Source: Phellopilus nigrolimitatus (taxonomy: Eukaryota; Basidiomycota; Agaricomycetes; Hymenochaetales; Hymenochaetaceae). Taken from it: a stretch of DNA of 64,000 nt. Location: NCBI GenBank assembly GCA_021029095.1, contig JAJOHG010000046.1, positions 124,001 through 188,000 on the forward strand, in the 5' to 3' direction. How positions within the stretch are numbered: position 1 is the stretch's first letter; each line of letters starts with the position of its first letter. This document shows, in pieces, positions 21,624-33,863 of the stretch. The position numbers and the translations under genes are program-made. The notes beneath the pieces were generated by a model. It saw only the letters and a list, made by a program, of their open reading frames with translations. It was not told where the DNA came from and searched no databases.

Positions 21624-22829
21624 ATGATGCTCGCAGTCATCACCGTTTGTTTTTCTCTTCTGGTCACTATCACTACTCGTCCAGTGACAGCACAAACATT
21701 TGGACTCGTCTGCCAAGGGAACATGGGATACCCTGACGTGTATGTTCTGCCATGCACAATACACTCTATCATCGGGCTTAAGGTGGATTTTTTACAGTTG
21801 CGACACCTTCAGCTTCGCGAGTCTTTGTCATGGAATCACCGATATTCTTCATTATGATGCTACCAACGACTCCGGTGAAGGGACCAAGCGCAGAGCCGCT
21901 ATTGGTTGCAAAGGGACCGCCAACCAGTGTGCTGGTCATACCGGCATTGAGTGCGACGAGTATCCGTATGCGTCCACCTACGATGGCGGTCTGGGAGTAT
22001 GTCGATTTGTATTCTGGGCATATCAATTGTTCATAAACTCTCTAAAAACAGTGTTACCCCGGTGGCTACCGGGGTCCGGCTCTTGCTCAATCCGGAGCCA
22101 CTCGATGCGCTAATGGTGTGCAGAACGGCCGTAAGCTTCCCCGCCGCTCACGTTCTCTTTCTGTTGCTCATTTTCTGTATGCAGGCCATGGACAAGCCAT
22201 TGGACAATTCTACGATACAGTGCTGCACCACAATAACGGCCAACCTTTGTGAGTTTGCTTTGCCCTGGGGGGCTGTACGTTGTTCTGACGGTTACTAATT
22301 TCTTCTTTCTGAGCAGTAGTAAGTACATTAATCATGCTGCCCGATTTTATAATGACTTTCAGCTCATCAATGATAAATTTAGTGGTTGGATATCAGAATA
22401 ACGTCAGAGGACCGCTGGGGCAGGCAATTGCAGCCCATGGAACTCAGGCGTGCCCATCGGGCAGTGGTACAGATATCTACCGCTATCGTAGCACTCCCGC
22501 TAGTACGTGTTTCCCTCACATTTTTTCCATCGACTCTCTTTCTCTTTACTCAACTCACTTGCCGCCCCGTAGCGCCAAGCTGCCCTGCTCGTGGTCACCG
22601 CCGCGCTGTCGATGATGGTTCCAGCTCAAATTCTACCAACACGTTACCATTCCAAATCTTGTTCCGCAACGTAACGGCGGAGTCAGGGCGGGTCGTGACC
22701 GTGCCTTACCGCCAGGATGAAGCGGATGCAGTGGAGAAGTGGCTGGCTGTCGGTCAGCCGATCTGGACGCACGATGATGATGGAAATGGTATCGCGGAAA
22801 AGATTGTCACTTCAAGCCTGATGGAATGA
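21624..22829 (+). CDS. NucA/NucB-like secreted nuclease, copy G (best reference copy)
   Basis: Exons: 21624-21739, 21798-21996, 22052-22130, 22185-22248, microexon 22317-22318, 22383-22502, 22573-22829. They sum to 837 nt and 278 residues with all introns GT-AG of 54-70 nt. The signal peptide covers about the first 24 residues (ends VTAQ). The mature protein starts TFGLVCQGNMGYPDV, then CDTFSFASLCHG. The hallmark CDEYPYASTYDGG is followed by CYPGGYRGPALAQSG, HGQAIGQFYDTVL, VGYQNNVRGPLGQAI and a conserved C-terminal domain (NVTAESGRVVTVPY, VGQPIWTHDDDGNG). The middle matches the NucA/NucB family of metal-dependent DNases; the C-terminal part is not known to me. Start at the first of two adjacent ATG codons; the second gives the length of the other copies. 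DNase action outside the cell is inferred. Confidence 0.85.
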
Positions 22830-23967
22830 AGATGGCCGGAGGTCATGGAGCTGCGTCTGTTGGAAGCATATTGCACTTCTTTTCCTTCGCACGGGCTCAA
22901 GTGCGTGGTGTAGGGTTTCCCCTTCTTGTGCCTTACGGCGAAGACAGTCACTAATGATATGAGAATGAGGATGCGGAGAACCGATGGCATAATATTTTGA
23001 AGTAAATTCCGATATTCTTCGCCAATAAGTATTTATTTCTCTTCACCAGAGTGTTTCATGTCCTTGTCATTCAGCGTTGACAGATATGTATATATTGTGG
23101 ATTGATAGTACGGGTACGTATGTGGAATGAGACCATCTCAGTTCGTCGACTCGAGAGCTCGTCCTTCACAACAAAAGGGGAAGCCAAATCGATGAAGGAA
23201 GCAAACTCGACAACGGAAATGATCATGTCTGTGTACAAGCAAAGACGGACTTCCGTGCCAGTGCTTGAGACAGTGGATGCAGGGAAATGGCTGAGAGCAT
23301 TTACAGTCGCAGTGAAAAAGCTTTGTCGTATGCAATTAGTGGTAAACTAAGTGTACCGAAGCTGCTAAGAATTGAGGATTTTTTATGTACAGGACGAAAT
23401 TTACATTTACCATACAGGCCTGCAGAGTAAAGCATACACAATCTTCTTCGTTCTAGGAGTGCAGATCAGGAGTTCTTACTTGTATAGTACATCTCTTCTT
23501 CTCAACTGCCTGGAGTTGTGTTGTTTTTGTAAAGGTTTTGAAACAAAGTGTGCGCAGATTTGAATCTGGATGACGCGGTGATAGGTCGGTGATACGCGCT
23601 GATCGACAGTGGCGATGTTAATCGTGCCGCGCACGAGGATCGTTGATTGCGGGACCCGAGGCCGCGATTATTTCGGAGATGAATCTATCCAGATCGTTTC
23701 TGCTAAGACCAAAAACAAAAACAAAAACAAAAAACGATCGCTGATCAGCTTCCAGACTTGTGCGAGCACCTTCCAACCTCCTTTTTAGGGGGATGTAATG
23801 AGAACCTCAGAGAACTCAGACACAAGTGCCTTGACTTGTCTGGAAAAATGTGATTTATGCAATACTGATTATTTAGTACACGCGAAAGTTCAGATAGACA
23901 TTTAGTATGCTTTACATCTGCCTTCGCGTGACTTCGCGTGAAGTTGGCGCTGTTTCTCGATCTGTCT
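22830..23967. other. 3' flank of unit G and spacer before copy H
   Basis: 22830-23520 is the family 3' flank. 23570-23760 is a different, GC-richer stretch of unknown origin ending in a short AAAAAC-type simple repeat (about 23711-23736). No gene is supported. Confidence 0.5.
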
Positions 23968-25181
23968 TCATTCCATCACATTAGAGGTGACAATCGTCTC
24001 CGAGACACCCGTTCCATCATCACGGTGCGTCCAGATCGGCTGACCCACGGCTAAGAATTTCGCCACTGCGTCCGAGTTCTCCTTGCTATATGGAACCGTA
24101 ACGACACGTCCCGACTCCGTCGTAACGTTACGCATCTGGATTTCGACGGCCCGAATCAGGTTAGTGGAGTTTGAGGAGACGTCTGTGGTACGACGCCTGC
24201 TTCCGCGGGCGGGGCAGGACGGTGCTGAGGAAGAAATTAATGAGCTGCACGTCCAAGTAAAAGGGCCCAAGATTGTCGGGGATATGATGTGTATACGCAC
24301 TAGCAGGGGTGGTGCGGTAGCGGTAGATCCCAGTGGAATCGTCGGGACATGCAGCCGTGCCTTGAGTGCGGATCGCCTCTCCTAGCGGACCTCTAGCATC
24401 ATTCTGGTATCCGACGACTGGAGATAGAAAATCATTGGTAAGACGGGCACACACAAGATTAGGCAATGTGCTTACGGCTTTCAGAGAAAGAAAGATTTGA
24501 AGGAAATTATCAGAATGATGCGCAGTCACTTAAAGTGATGCCAACTCACAAAGGCCGCCCGTTAGTATTGTCCAGCATGTTGGAGTAAAATTGCCCGATA
24601 GCCTGTCCGTGGCCTGCATTCCGATGATGAGCAGCAGCAGAGGAAGAAAAAAATAATAGTTAGAGACTTACGACCGTTCTGCGTGCCATCGGCGCATCGT
24701 GTAGTTCCTGATTGAATGAGCTGGTCCGGTCCATCGTAGCCATTAGGGTAACACTAATTATTTCAATATCATGTGAGTGATTAACAAGCCTATAACGATA
24801 ATCGACATACTCCGAGGCCGCCGTCGTAGGTAGACGCGTATGGATACTCGTCGCACTGTGTACCGGTGTTAGCGCACTGGTTGGCGGTACCAGTGCAGCC
24901 GATAGCCGCTCTGCGCTGGTCCCCTTCACCGGCGTCGCTGGTAGCGTCGTAGTGGAGAAACCCAGTTATTCCGTGACAAGACACCGCAAAACTATAGTTG
25001 TCGCAACTGTAATGAATCACACATTGAGTTTTGTTGGTTGATGTTTCGTGCAGCGTGAAAGAACGTACACATCAGGGTAGCCAGCATTTCCCTGACAAAC
25101 GAGTTCGAACGTTTGCGCCGCTGCCGGGCGAATCATGATAGTTGCCAGAAGGGAAGCAGAAGTGATGGTGAAAGCCAGCAT
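23968..25181 (-). CDS. NucA/NucB-like secreted nuclease, copy H (complete)
   Basis: Complete minus-strand copy of a second subfamily shared with copy J. The signal peptide starts MLAFTITSASLLATIMIR at 25181. Exon 2 opens CDNYSFAVSCHGITG and holds CDEYPYASTYDGG. Exon 4 ends before a GTGAGT donor. The microexon is CC between CTGAAAG and GTAAGC. Exon 5 has only one possible acceptor (CTATCTCCAG), giving VGYQNDARGPLGEAI. The last exon reads TPSCPARGSRR and ends WTHRDDGTG and NVME. Because no other acceptor exists for exon 5, this copy gives the strongest case for the microexon. K2 starts 579 bp upstream on the other strand. Confidence 0.8.
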
Positions 25182-25759
25182 CTTGTAGAGCTGTTAAAGA
25201 GTGTCGAATGATCTCTGAACATCTTCAAGGCCGATATTGCACCTTTTATACTGCAGCGTCCAACGATAGTCCCGCACCAATCGGTCATTATGTTGTTCAG
25301 CATGCTACGTTGAACATAGCATTAGAATCATGCGTGCAGATGACATTTGCAAGTGCATTCTGAAGACAGAGCATTTCGGTCAAGCACGGATATCGCAGGT
25401 GTTTCAAGGTACGAGATGCAAGCTTCCCGGATGGTCCAGATGATTAACGAGGCTGTTGGATATAGAGTAACGGGACTTTTAGAGATGAGTAACGAGACTT
25501 TTAAAAATGCCGTTGATGCGCCTCCAGATCCTCCGGAAAGAAAATTATGATGCGTAACTGAAACAGTCTTGTCGTAGTCTTGACCCCGATGGGTAAGGCA
25601 GATGATAAAGAGCAGATTCAGGATGAGGCCTATATGAGCCTCAGAAAATGCACATGACGAGCAGACGTGGAGGATATTGGACATTTCGTATGCATCTTAG
25701 CCAAAACACCGAAGTAGAAGCAAATCAGATTCCCCAAGCTGAGACCAGCAATAATCCTC
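25182..25759. promoter_or_regulatory. Divergent intergenic region between nuclease H and K2
   Basis: 578 bp between two divergent starts. A TATA box for copy H (TATAAAAG, 25243-25250, minus) is present. Parts of this spacer (around 25320-25400) match the spacer before K3 (around 50980-51040), for instance AATCATG followed by GTGCATTC/GTGCATTT and CGGTCA...GATATCGC, so the two loci come from one ancestral arrangement. No distinct TATA box for K2 was identified. Confidence 0.6.
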
Positions 25760-26265
25760 ATGCCTCCACGACGCAACGCCGGCCTATACGTCTCCAGTGC
25801 TTCAGTCACCGACGCCCTCTTCGCCGAGCTCGTACAGGTCTTCGACACCGCCCAGGATTTCCCGGAGTTCCCTCCCTGGTCGGGATTCATCCACCCCGTC
25901 CCAGACTCCGAGTGGGCGCTTGGCGAGCAGCCAGCAGAGATCTACGCACGCCATCGCCAGACTCGTTTCCCGGAGTACCTCGCCAAGCCGGTAGTTGTCC
26001 TCGACGAGCAGACCGCACGAGACAAGAGCGTGCTCGTCTTGTCGCCTCTCCTGACGGACGATGGTGTATTCGTCTTGCACGGTGTACGTTTTGATGCGCG
26101 GAAGGTGCCCGGAGCAGCAGTGAACCTCTCGATTGGCAACCAAGGTTTGGACGATGTAAGGAAGAAGATATATCCTTTGAGTCACACATCTGACGAAGAA
26201 CCCAGTATTACGATATTCAGTTTAAAGGCTTCGAGACGGTAGACGGTGAAGGTAGCAGGATTTGA
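25760..26265 (+). CDS. Small protein K2, unknown function (DUF6924-like pattern)
   Basis: Second copy of the K family and nearly identical to K1 over most of exon 1. Exons 25760-26155 and 26206-26265 with a 50-nt GTAAGG...CAG intron give 151 residues (MPPRRNAGLYVSSASV start; ending YYDIQFKGFETVDG). No signal peptide, no membrane segment and no known catalytic motif is visible. The close match to K1 but different intron sequence suggests fairly recent duplication or gene conversion of exon 1. It diverges from nuclease H with 578 bp between start codons. Confidence 0.72.
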
Positions 26266-26509
26266 GCCTGACTGCAAAAGCTCATAAGCACCTTAGTCAG
26301 CGCCAACCTGCGAAATGTAAATCGCTCATGCATTCTACGGGATACATTCGACACAATCCGCACATATTATTCGGTGACTTTTAGTCAAAAGCAGACTTAG
26401 TCTCCTTGTCGTAAACATGTCGAATCTGCATATACTTTAGCTTGAAATATGTATGAATGATCCAAGAAGGCCATTGTAGAAATACTAGAATAAGATTAAT
26501 CCGATTATT

Positions 26510-27653
26510 CTAGTTGCGCAGGCGTCCGTCGACGTCCATGAGGGTTTGAACGGTCCATTCGTAGGCACCTAGGAAGACCGCGCCGCCAGCAGATATCCAA
26601 AGTGTGCGCGGGACAACGCCCGAGAAAAGCGCCTTCATACCCTCTTTCACGTATATTTCCCTGAAGCGGACAACAAGGCTCGGGACGTCCTTTTCTGACA
26701 TTTTCTAGAAGACAATTTCGAACTAAGTATTGAACACATGAAGTTGGAAAAAAGGAATTGTGGAAGAGCGCTCACCCGTCGGTCAAGCATAGTACGCGTT
26801 TTGAGCACGTCTAACGGAGTCGTGAGCGCCGCAGCAACGCCGCCCGCGACGCTGCCGCAAACGGCGGCTTCGTGTGCGCCCAGCACTGGTCGATCGAGCG
26901 CGCGTGCAAGCCGCAATTTCAGGAACTCATATAGAGGGAACTGAAGAGAGGTAAATGGGATCTAATGGAACAATATAAATTAACACAGTCTTAAACCCGA
27001 CGTAATGACGCACCTCCCGCATTATCGTCGACCCGAATCCGCGATAAAATCCTGCCAGCCCGTCGTGCGACAAGACGTAGCGCGCGGCAGTGAGCGAAGA
27101 GCGTGAAGACGGGCCTTGATTGGATGTCTGCGCTCGGCTCTTCACTACCTCTGTCGGGACGCGAATCAAACAGGCGGCCTGACGGCCTGCGTCTGGATAA
27201 ACCGGAGCAGGAGCAGAGTCGGGCATAGAGCACGCACGACTTCGGCCACCGACGCAGATATCATGTGGTTTAAAGACGCGTAATTTTCGCGCAAGGGGGA
27301 CGTGCGTTTCAGCGTATCATACGTTGAGAAGAACACGGCAGCTAGACATGCAAGTGCGATGAGGTTTAGCGAATATAACGTGACTGAGCTGGGACGCACC
27401 TCCGGGAGCACTCCCAATTACTACGCTTCCAACTCCCTTGTATATACCTTTGAATCCACCTGCATGAAAGAAACCTTGTGCTGACTGAAGGCGCGTCTTC
27501 ACTGTGTCAAGTGGATAGAAAAGGAGGTCGACTGAAGTGCCCGCTACACCGCCTGCCTGAAAGTTTAAAAATCAAATTCCAGCAATACTTTTTTAAAGGG
27601 AAAAAACACACAAGGAGAGATTGAGTAAATGCTGGAGACGAATTATTTCCCAT
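26510..27653 (-). CDS. PET8/SAM5: Mitochondrial carrier, S-adenosylmethionine type
   Basis: Six exons on the minus strand (27653-27612, 27556-27400, 27341-27238, 27178-27014, 26940-26776, 26704-26510) give 275 residues, the usual carrier size. The three carrier repeats each have their signature: [10 protein letters not shown] in the first, [11 protein letters not shown] in the second, [10 protein letters not shown] in the third. Together with [14 protein letters not shown] and [13 protein letters not shown] this fits the SAM carrier of the inner membrane (Pet8/Sam5, human SLC25A26), which imports SAM in exchange for S-adenosylhomocysteine. The start was chosen at [14 protein letters not shown], which joins in phase to AGGVAGTS. 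It shares a 228-bp divergent promoter with the RING gene. Confidence 0.88.
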
Positions 27654-27881
27654 CCCTGTAAATCTTGCGAACAGAAAAAAAGGAGTGCGCCTGAGTGCTG
27701 CCAGCGTCAACACGGGCCACAACGAGATGTCGTCAAGCGTGAGTGTGACTGTGACGCTCTGACCTAAGTAGGGTTTCTCTCCTCGTTCCTCCCGAGCTAC
27801 CCTCGCCAGTTCTCCCGACAACTCCCAGAGCTCGTGAAGCGTCGGGGAGGACATCGGCACGACCAAAAACGACCTTTCTTC
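27654..27881. promoter_or_regulatory. Divergent promoter region, SAM carrier / RING protein
   Basis: 228 bp lie between two divergent start codons, so 5' leaders and core promoters of both genes must fall here. No clear TATA box was found on either side. Confidence 0.5.
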
Positions 27882-29502
27882 ATGACCACCACCATTCTTC
27901 TCCTTGCATGTCTTGCTTTTCTTTCTGGATGGAATAATTGTGTAGTCCAACCCGTGCTCGCACATTCTGGCAGTCAAGGGCTGAGCAGCTGGTTCCGCCG
28001 CATGAGCACCGCCAGTGCGGATGGCGGCTGGCTGTGGGGGTGGGCGTGGGGTGCTGACAACACCGTCTCAGTCGTGGACCGATCACCACCTGTCAGCTTC
28101 ACATCGCGACCCGCGTCATTCGGCCGCATGCTCGAAGATGCGATCATGGGCTACGGCATACCGATGAACGCGTTTACAGTCACCTGTGGTGAAGAATATG
28201 CAGGATCTAGCAAGGATCTGAACTTGAGCACGAATCTTGGATGTCCGAAGCTTTGTCCTGCAGGAGGCCATATGCCAGAGCCCGAAGAGTCGTGGATCGC
28301 CATCGTCCAGCGCGGTAATTGTTCTTTCGTCGACAAGGTGAGAAAGACTATCTTTTATCGAGACTAGCTGTTTTGAGAAGCTGTATACATAGGTCAGGGA
28401 GGCGCAAAGGTTCGGTGCAAAGGCCGTTGTAATCGGTGGCGACGACCCAGACGTGAGCGGGAATCCCAACGCCCTCGTAAATATGTATAGCCAGAGTGCG
28501 TCACATTCGTTCAACTCATGTTGTTTTTCTTTTCTATATATAACATCATGTAGGTGACGCTTCTGACGTCAAGATACCCTCCACGTTCATCAAGTACTCC
28601 GACTACATGTATTTAACTAATCTAATCGTCTCGTCCAACACATCGACGTCTGGGATCAAAACTGTCTCGCTGCAAATCACGACCGATTATGCTACCTGGG
28701 AGTGGTACTCGTGCGTCTATGTGTGATGATGGCACAACACCTGACACTAACCTGACATGAACTAGACCGATTTTAACTTTCGTAGTCCTACTCCTACTTC
28801 CGTCTGCACTAACGCTCGCTACCCTTCTCATCCATCGATTCCGCACAGCCCGAGCAGAGCAGCGCGAGCGCGCGCCCGAGGACGTTGTCAATCGGCTCCC
28901 ATGGCGTGTGTGGACAGGCTCGGGCTGGGAAAAGCACGAAGGGCCCGTCCCGCTCGTCTCTCCTGACAACCGGAGCACGAAGTCGGTTGTTGACCTAGAG
29001 CGAGGAGATACCGATTACGAGTATGAAGCGCAGCAAGCGCAGTGTCCTCCGTCAACATCTCGCGATGACGCAGACGCAGAGTCAATAAACCCGCCGTGGT
29101 TCGACGCGCAAACGGAGTGCGCGATCTGCCTGAATGACTTCGCGAAAGGCGACCGCGTACGCGTACTGCCATGCAAGCACATCTTCCATCTCGACGAAGT
29201 GGACGAGTGGCTGATCCACCGGAAGAAGCTTGTAAGTCTCAAGCGCCCTGTTATTTTTTTCAGACTCACATATTTTCATTTCTTCGCCTCCTTAGTGCCC
29301 TATCTGTAAAGCTGATGTGACGCAGCCTGCGCACCCATATACCCGGCCCGGCCCTGTCGCCGAGTCAACGTTGCCTGACATTGTAACAGAACGGACGCCT
29401 CTCCTTGCATCGCAGCGTACCAGTATCGCAGATAATCGTTCTCCGACTGGCTATGCAGCGGATCTTTCACGTCCAAGTGAATTGGACGAAGAAAGACGAT
29501 GA
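27882..29502 (+). CDS. PA-TM-RING type E3 ubiquitin ligase-like protein
   Basis: Five exons (27882-28337, 28393-28495, 28554-28710, 28766-29231, 29296-29502) give 462 residues. Order: signal peptide (MTTTILLLACLAFLSGW), a luminal protease-associated-like region with WIAIVQRGNCSFVDKV and AKAVVIGGDD, one membrane helix (ILTFVVLLLLPSALTLATLL), then a cytosolic part with a RING-H2 finger CAICLNDF...LPCKHIFH...CPICKADV. The protein likely sits in the endomembrane system and attaches ubiquitin to membrane cargo. The sixth RING metal ligand, normally Cys two residues after the second His, is Glu here (FHLDEVDEW). ATG at 27882 was preferred because the frame upstream opens only with GTG. Confidence 0.85.
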
Positions 29503-32266
29503 TAGGATGCTTGATATCCTTTTATGATTTTTTATTTTTGTATACTATCTGGATGCACCCCATCTCACCTCACTTCGACTTTCTATATATTGACTGACTA
29601 CGTTCTTGCTCGCATGCGCCCACCAAGTAGTCTTTGGCGGTTATTTGTTGCAGTACAGCGCTTAGACTCATTATACTGAGGGCGCTCCGAAATCTTTGGG
29701 TTCCCTCTATACTCTCCTGTTTCTCGGCAAGTGTATCTGACCGCGCTCATTCGTCTTGCCATATTTTTTTTCCAGTCCTATTATTTCAGGAGCTTTCACT
29801 TATATCTGGGACTTGGAGGGAATCTTTGGGCCAGCATCTCTAGCACGTTCATGCACTGTGCTCTTGACTCGCGCGCTTCGAACATTTTCTGTGCCGATTG
29901 CTTAGTGGATCTCGGCGAAAATCAAAAATGTTTCAAACATCGACCACGTACAACTTTATCAATGTTTCAACCCATTTGATTACAACTTCGATGTTACGGC
30001 AATCTTACATTCACTTGTTCGCCACAGTCCTTCCTCAAACAATGGCGTCAACCGTGACCTGTCCAAAATACGTTGAAATGATGGACGGTTCAAGCTCTTT
30101 ATCACTTATGGGTATTTCATCCATCACAGCTTCCAGGAACTTGAAAAGTCAAATCCCGATCATGTACAGGATATCTAAAGATCTGATCAAGGTTCAGAGG
30201 ATTGCCCTTGATCCACAAAGGACTACTGGGTGTGGGAGCTCTATTCAGTTTCGTTCATCGCAAACCTCGATTTCCTTTGCAACTCCTCACGGAAATCATC
30301 TCGACAGTCTTTTGTTGTTGCAAGCTATTGTTCCCAAACTTGTGGTCGTTCCTTTTTTCTTTTTAGGAGCTGATTCGACTCGACTCATCTTTACGAAAGT
30401 AGGCGCTTGAACCTGTGTTGCCCTATGCTTCCTTTGACTTTGGACATAGGGCTTCCTTGACGCTGCAAAAAGCCAGCAAACCTTATCACATTACTTGCTT
30501 CTTTTCAAAGCTTCACTGGCTCGGCAAGGAACCGAATCAAGGTACCTAGGCGATATCCGAAATGAAACCGGTGCTTTCGCCGCCCACACGTTGTATCTAA
30601 TCAAAGAGATGGTGGAGGTTAATCGCTGAGTACCTGGACATGAAGGTTCAGCGATGAGCGCTTCTCTCAACATGCCGAAGTTACGTCATTGATCGAAAAG
30701 GAGACTACCAAGACTCGATGCATGTGTGGTGTATGTGGATATCCAACGGAAAAAGGAAGATGTGACTTACGTCTCCGCTAGAGCCTCGAACTACCTTCTC
30801 TGTTATGACTTCGTTCTTGTCGAAACATTTCTTACACAGGAGCAGTAACTCCCCATTGGGCATCGGGAATTGCCTTTTGTGTTCCGAATCTGGCGATCAT
30901 ATGTTTTCGGGACTTTCCCTTTTTGCTAATAACCTTCCAGGCGAAGTCCTCCATTGGTCAGCAATAACGAGCCTCTTCATCTTTGCGTTAGGCTGTGAGG
31001 ATCTCACCGGCAGTGTCTAACTGCATTATTCGATGTCTCATTGTACCCTGCTATTATTTAAGCGCCTTATTTTGGTGAGTTTTGTTGGGCTGGAGATAAT
31101 AGTTTTTCAAGTAGGACAGCGGGGCTCAGGCTGATGTATGATTTGCTTACACCATCAAGCCACAATGCAAATTCTCTATTGACAAGCAATGATATAACGC
31201 GCTGTTGAGCCTGGGCTATATGTAGGCCAGGTCAGAGAGCATAATCGTCAGAGAAAACGACGTCCATAAATCACCAACGACATATCCAACATGGCTCGGA
31301 AACCCCAGACAAACCAGAAAACCAACGCATGCAAAAAGTGTAGTTACCAAACTCGGTGCGCGTCGCTAAGATACAGTCGTTCCCATGTGATCGCTAATCC
31401 ACTCCATGATAGAAGTGTGTCTTCGCAGCTGGCGCAGGATCGCATCGAACTTATTCGGGCACAGCAAGCGCAAGCAGGAGCAGGCAGGGCGGAAAGCCAA
31501 GCTGACCCTGGATGTAACCGAAGGCAGAGTGGAAATGGTTCGCATTCCTACATGCTCTATAAAGTATATGAAGTCCAAGCTCACGTCCTTCGCCAGGTCC
31601 GCCTCCTGTTTTGCTGCCGCTTGGCCTCGGAACAATAAACATACCCACCGGCGCGCAACGCGCCGACATCCGCTTCAATTGGTGAGCATTACCAAACATC
31701 TGCGTAGTATTCCTTCTCTGATGGGTAATTACGAGTAGCGTTACTACAAGGACCGCGACAGGCCAGGTTACACACAACCTGACTGTCCAAATCGACGTCA
31801 ACTACCGTAGCCCGAATCCCGTTTAGGGTCGTGCTGCAGACAAGTAGTCACAATGCATTTTAGACTAGGCTATAATACCCCTACTTTGACAACATATATA
31901 TCATACATGAGTGGTTAAAATATAGTTTGACATCCTTCCCGACGAGCGAATAAATGAAACCCAACGCTTGGACGAGATCAGTATAGACAGTAACGAGCGT
32001 TGTATATCGACTAGGTTGGCTATAAAACTACAGTTAAAATGGACGGACTTTGAAGCCGGACAAGAAGAGATGAATGGGCCCGCAGCGAGAAAATCTCAGA
32101 GTATCCTGGAACCTCTCACTAAAAGCTGAGTAAAATTTCTATCGTGCAGATCGAAATCTCCGTCTATCGTATAAGCCCGAAGTCAAAAAGATATAACAGA
32201 TTATGTCACATTATGAAGAAATAAACCCTACAATAAAACGAATACCCTTTCAAAAAATTGTTGTCC
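29503..32266. other. Long intergenic stretch without a supported gene
   Basis: Short frames only. Around 30190-30340 one frame gives FPLQLLTEIIS, reminiscent of an F-box start, but stops surround it, so at most it is a relic. An open stretch at 29898-30410 has no recognisable domain. 31290-31800 has overlapping low-quality frames on both strands. 31860-32240 is AT-rich. Confidence 0.4.
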
Positions 32267-33863
32267 TTAGGATTGGAAATCCGGGTTTACTGCCTTCAGC
32301 CAGTCACGCCAAGCCGAAAGCAACATGAGAGCGAATGCCTGGCCCTCCGTCGAGAGAATTCCAATTTCCTGCCAGCTGAGCGGGTTCACGTACGGCGAAA
32401 TAACGCCGAGGTCGTCGACGCTGCTCAGTACCGCATTTGCGAGGCGGCTCGCGGCGTCAGTGTAGTTCCCCCCGAACGTGTTCGAGTCCATAACTGCGGC
32501 GCGATACGCGACAGACGCGAGAGCCGCAGAGGATGACGCGTCGCCGAAGGTCGCGCCGCCTTGGATGTAATCAGGAATGAGGTTATCATTGTTCTATAAT
32601 GAATAACAGGGTTAGTACATTGATTAGGGGGGAAGGCAGGAAGGGGCGCTGACGATCGCTGCGAATGTGCCGTCGAGGATCTCCTTCACCCATAACCTGA
32701 GATCATTGGTTTGGACCTGCATGGACCAGGCATATGGAGTCTTCAAAATTGTTGACCAAACGCGGATCATACCGAGAGCAGCCCATGCGTTTCCTTTTTG
32801 GCTGTTATCAACATCCGGGATATTTTATCGCGGAGGACTAGCTTACCAGTTGCCCACACTCCCTCGTCTGTTATGCTAACCGCGGTCCTCGTTGTATATA
32901 TGTGCCCAAAGCTTCCCGGTCGGTCCGTCAGTGAGAAGAGCGTCTCGATATAGGCGGCAATTGTCGTACGCCATTTGGATGAGTGTCTGGTTGTATGTTA
33001 CGGCGCCGTAGGCTGCGAGAAAGGGCGGCATCATGTATACTCCATCATCCCTGACATATTATTTAAATATTGTTATAAACAACGGGCCGTGTAATAAGAA
33101 ATGTATACCAATACTGCTTCGAGTCAATGCGCATTGAAATGGCACCAGCCGTGGTTTTGGGCACTCCGTTAAGAAGCTAGAACCATAATATGAGCTGTTT
33201 CACTACAAACCAGATCAGATCAAATGCTTACAAAATTCAGTTGACGATCAGTCGCGTTCCTCCAGTAGTCAGCTCTCGACGGATCCGTGTAAGTACCTAA
33301 AAATCATGGGTATAAAACACCAGCGCACTACGGCATTGGAATAAATGTTTAACTTTCCAAGGAGTGTGACAGATCCAGAGGAAGCACCATCAAGCGCTGC
33401 ACCGTCCAATCCATCGCTGATATTTTGGCTTAGCCGGCCGTCAGAAGTCTGTCGCGCGGCGGCACTCAAGGCAAGGCGCAATGCATCGACAGGGGTTTCA
33501 CCGTTGTTCACGAACGGACTGTCCGCGAAAACGGAATACTCGGGGTTGTCCAGCTCTAGGATAGCGCCGGCAGCAGTACCTTGCTCCCAACTGCATATGT
33601 ATAAAGAGGAAGAAAATCGGTTTTACAGTTTAGCAAAAGACGAAGGAGAGGGCAAAAAAATAAATTTTGTGACAGCACCTCGTGCGGATGGACGCGAGCA
33701 TAGCGCCTTTGATTTGATCAGCTTTACTCGACAGGTTATGGTACTGATCGGTCTGCGCTTCGATGCTCGAGGTGCGCTGTTCGATCGCACGCCTTGCCTC
33801 CGCTTGGGGTATGAGAAGGGCCGAGCAGAATGCGGTCAATACCACATTAGAGAGGAGAAACAT
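32267..33863 (-). CDS. Secreted six-hairpin glycosidase-like enzyme (GH105/GH88-like)
   Basis: Multi-exon minus-strand gene. The signal peptide is MFLLSNVVLTAFCSALLIP. Then come WEQGTAAGAILELDNPEYS, DALRLALSAAARQT, DPSRADYWRNATDRQLNF, then DDGVYMMPPFLAAYG, DEGVWATGNAWAALGMIRV, DASSSAALASVAYR, and a C-terminus with STEGQAFALMLLSAWRDW. This order fits the fungal alpha6/alpha6-barrel glycosidases related to unsaturated rhamnogalacturonyl hydrolases; the exact substrate is not settled. Most introns are clean GT-AG. The join between KLWAHIYNEDR and TDEGVWATG (about 32880-32905) needs a one-base shift or an odd intron that I could not resolve, so the model is provisional there. Confidence 0.7.

Noticed and set aside
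23711..23736. Possible CRISPR or tandem array
   Set aside because: It is a short AAAAAC-type simple repeat without spacers.
29898..30410. 170-codon open frame as a gene
   Set aside because: No domain, no splice structure, and another frame shows an F-box-like word, so it is more likely relic DNA.
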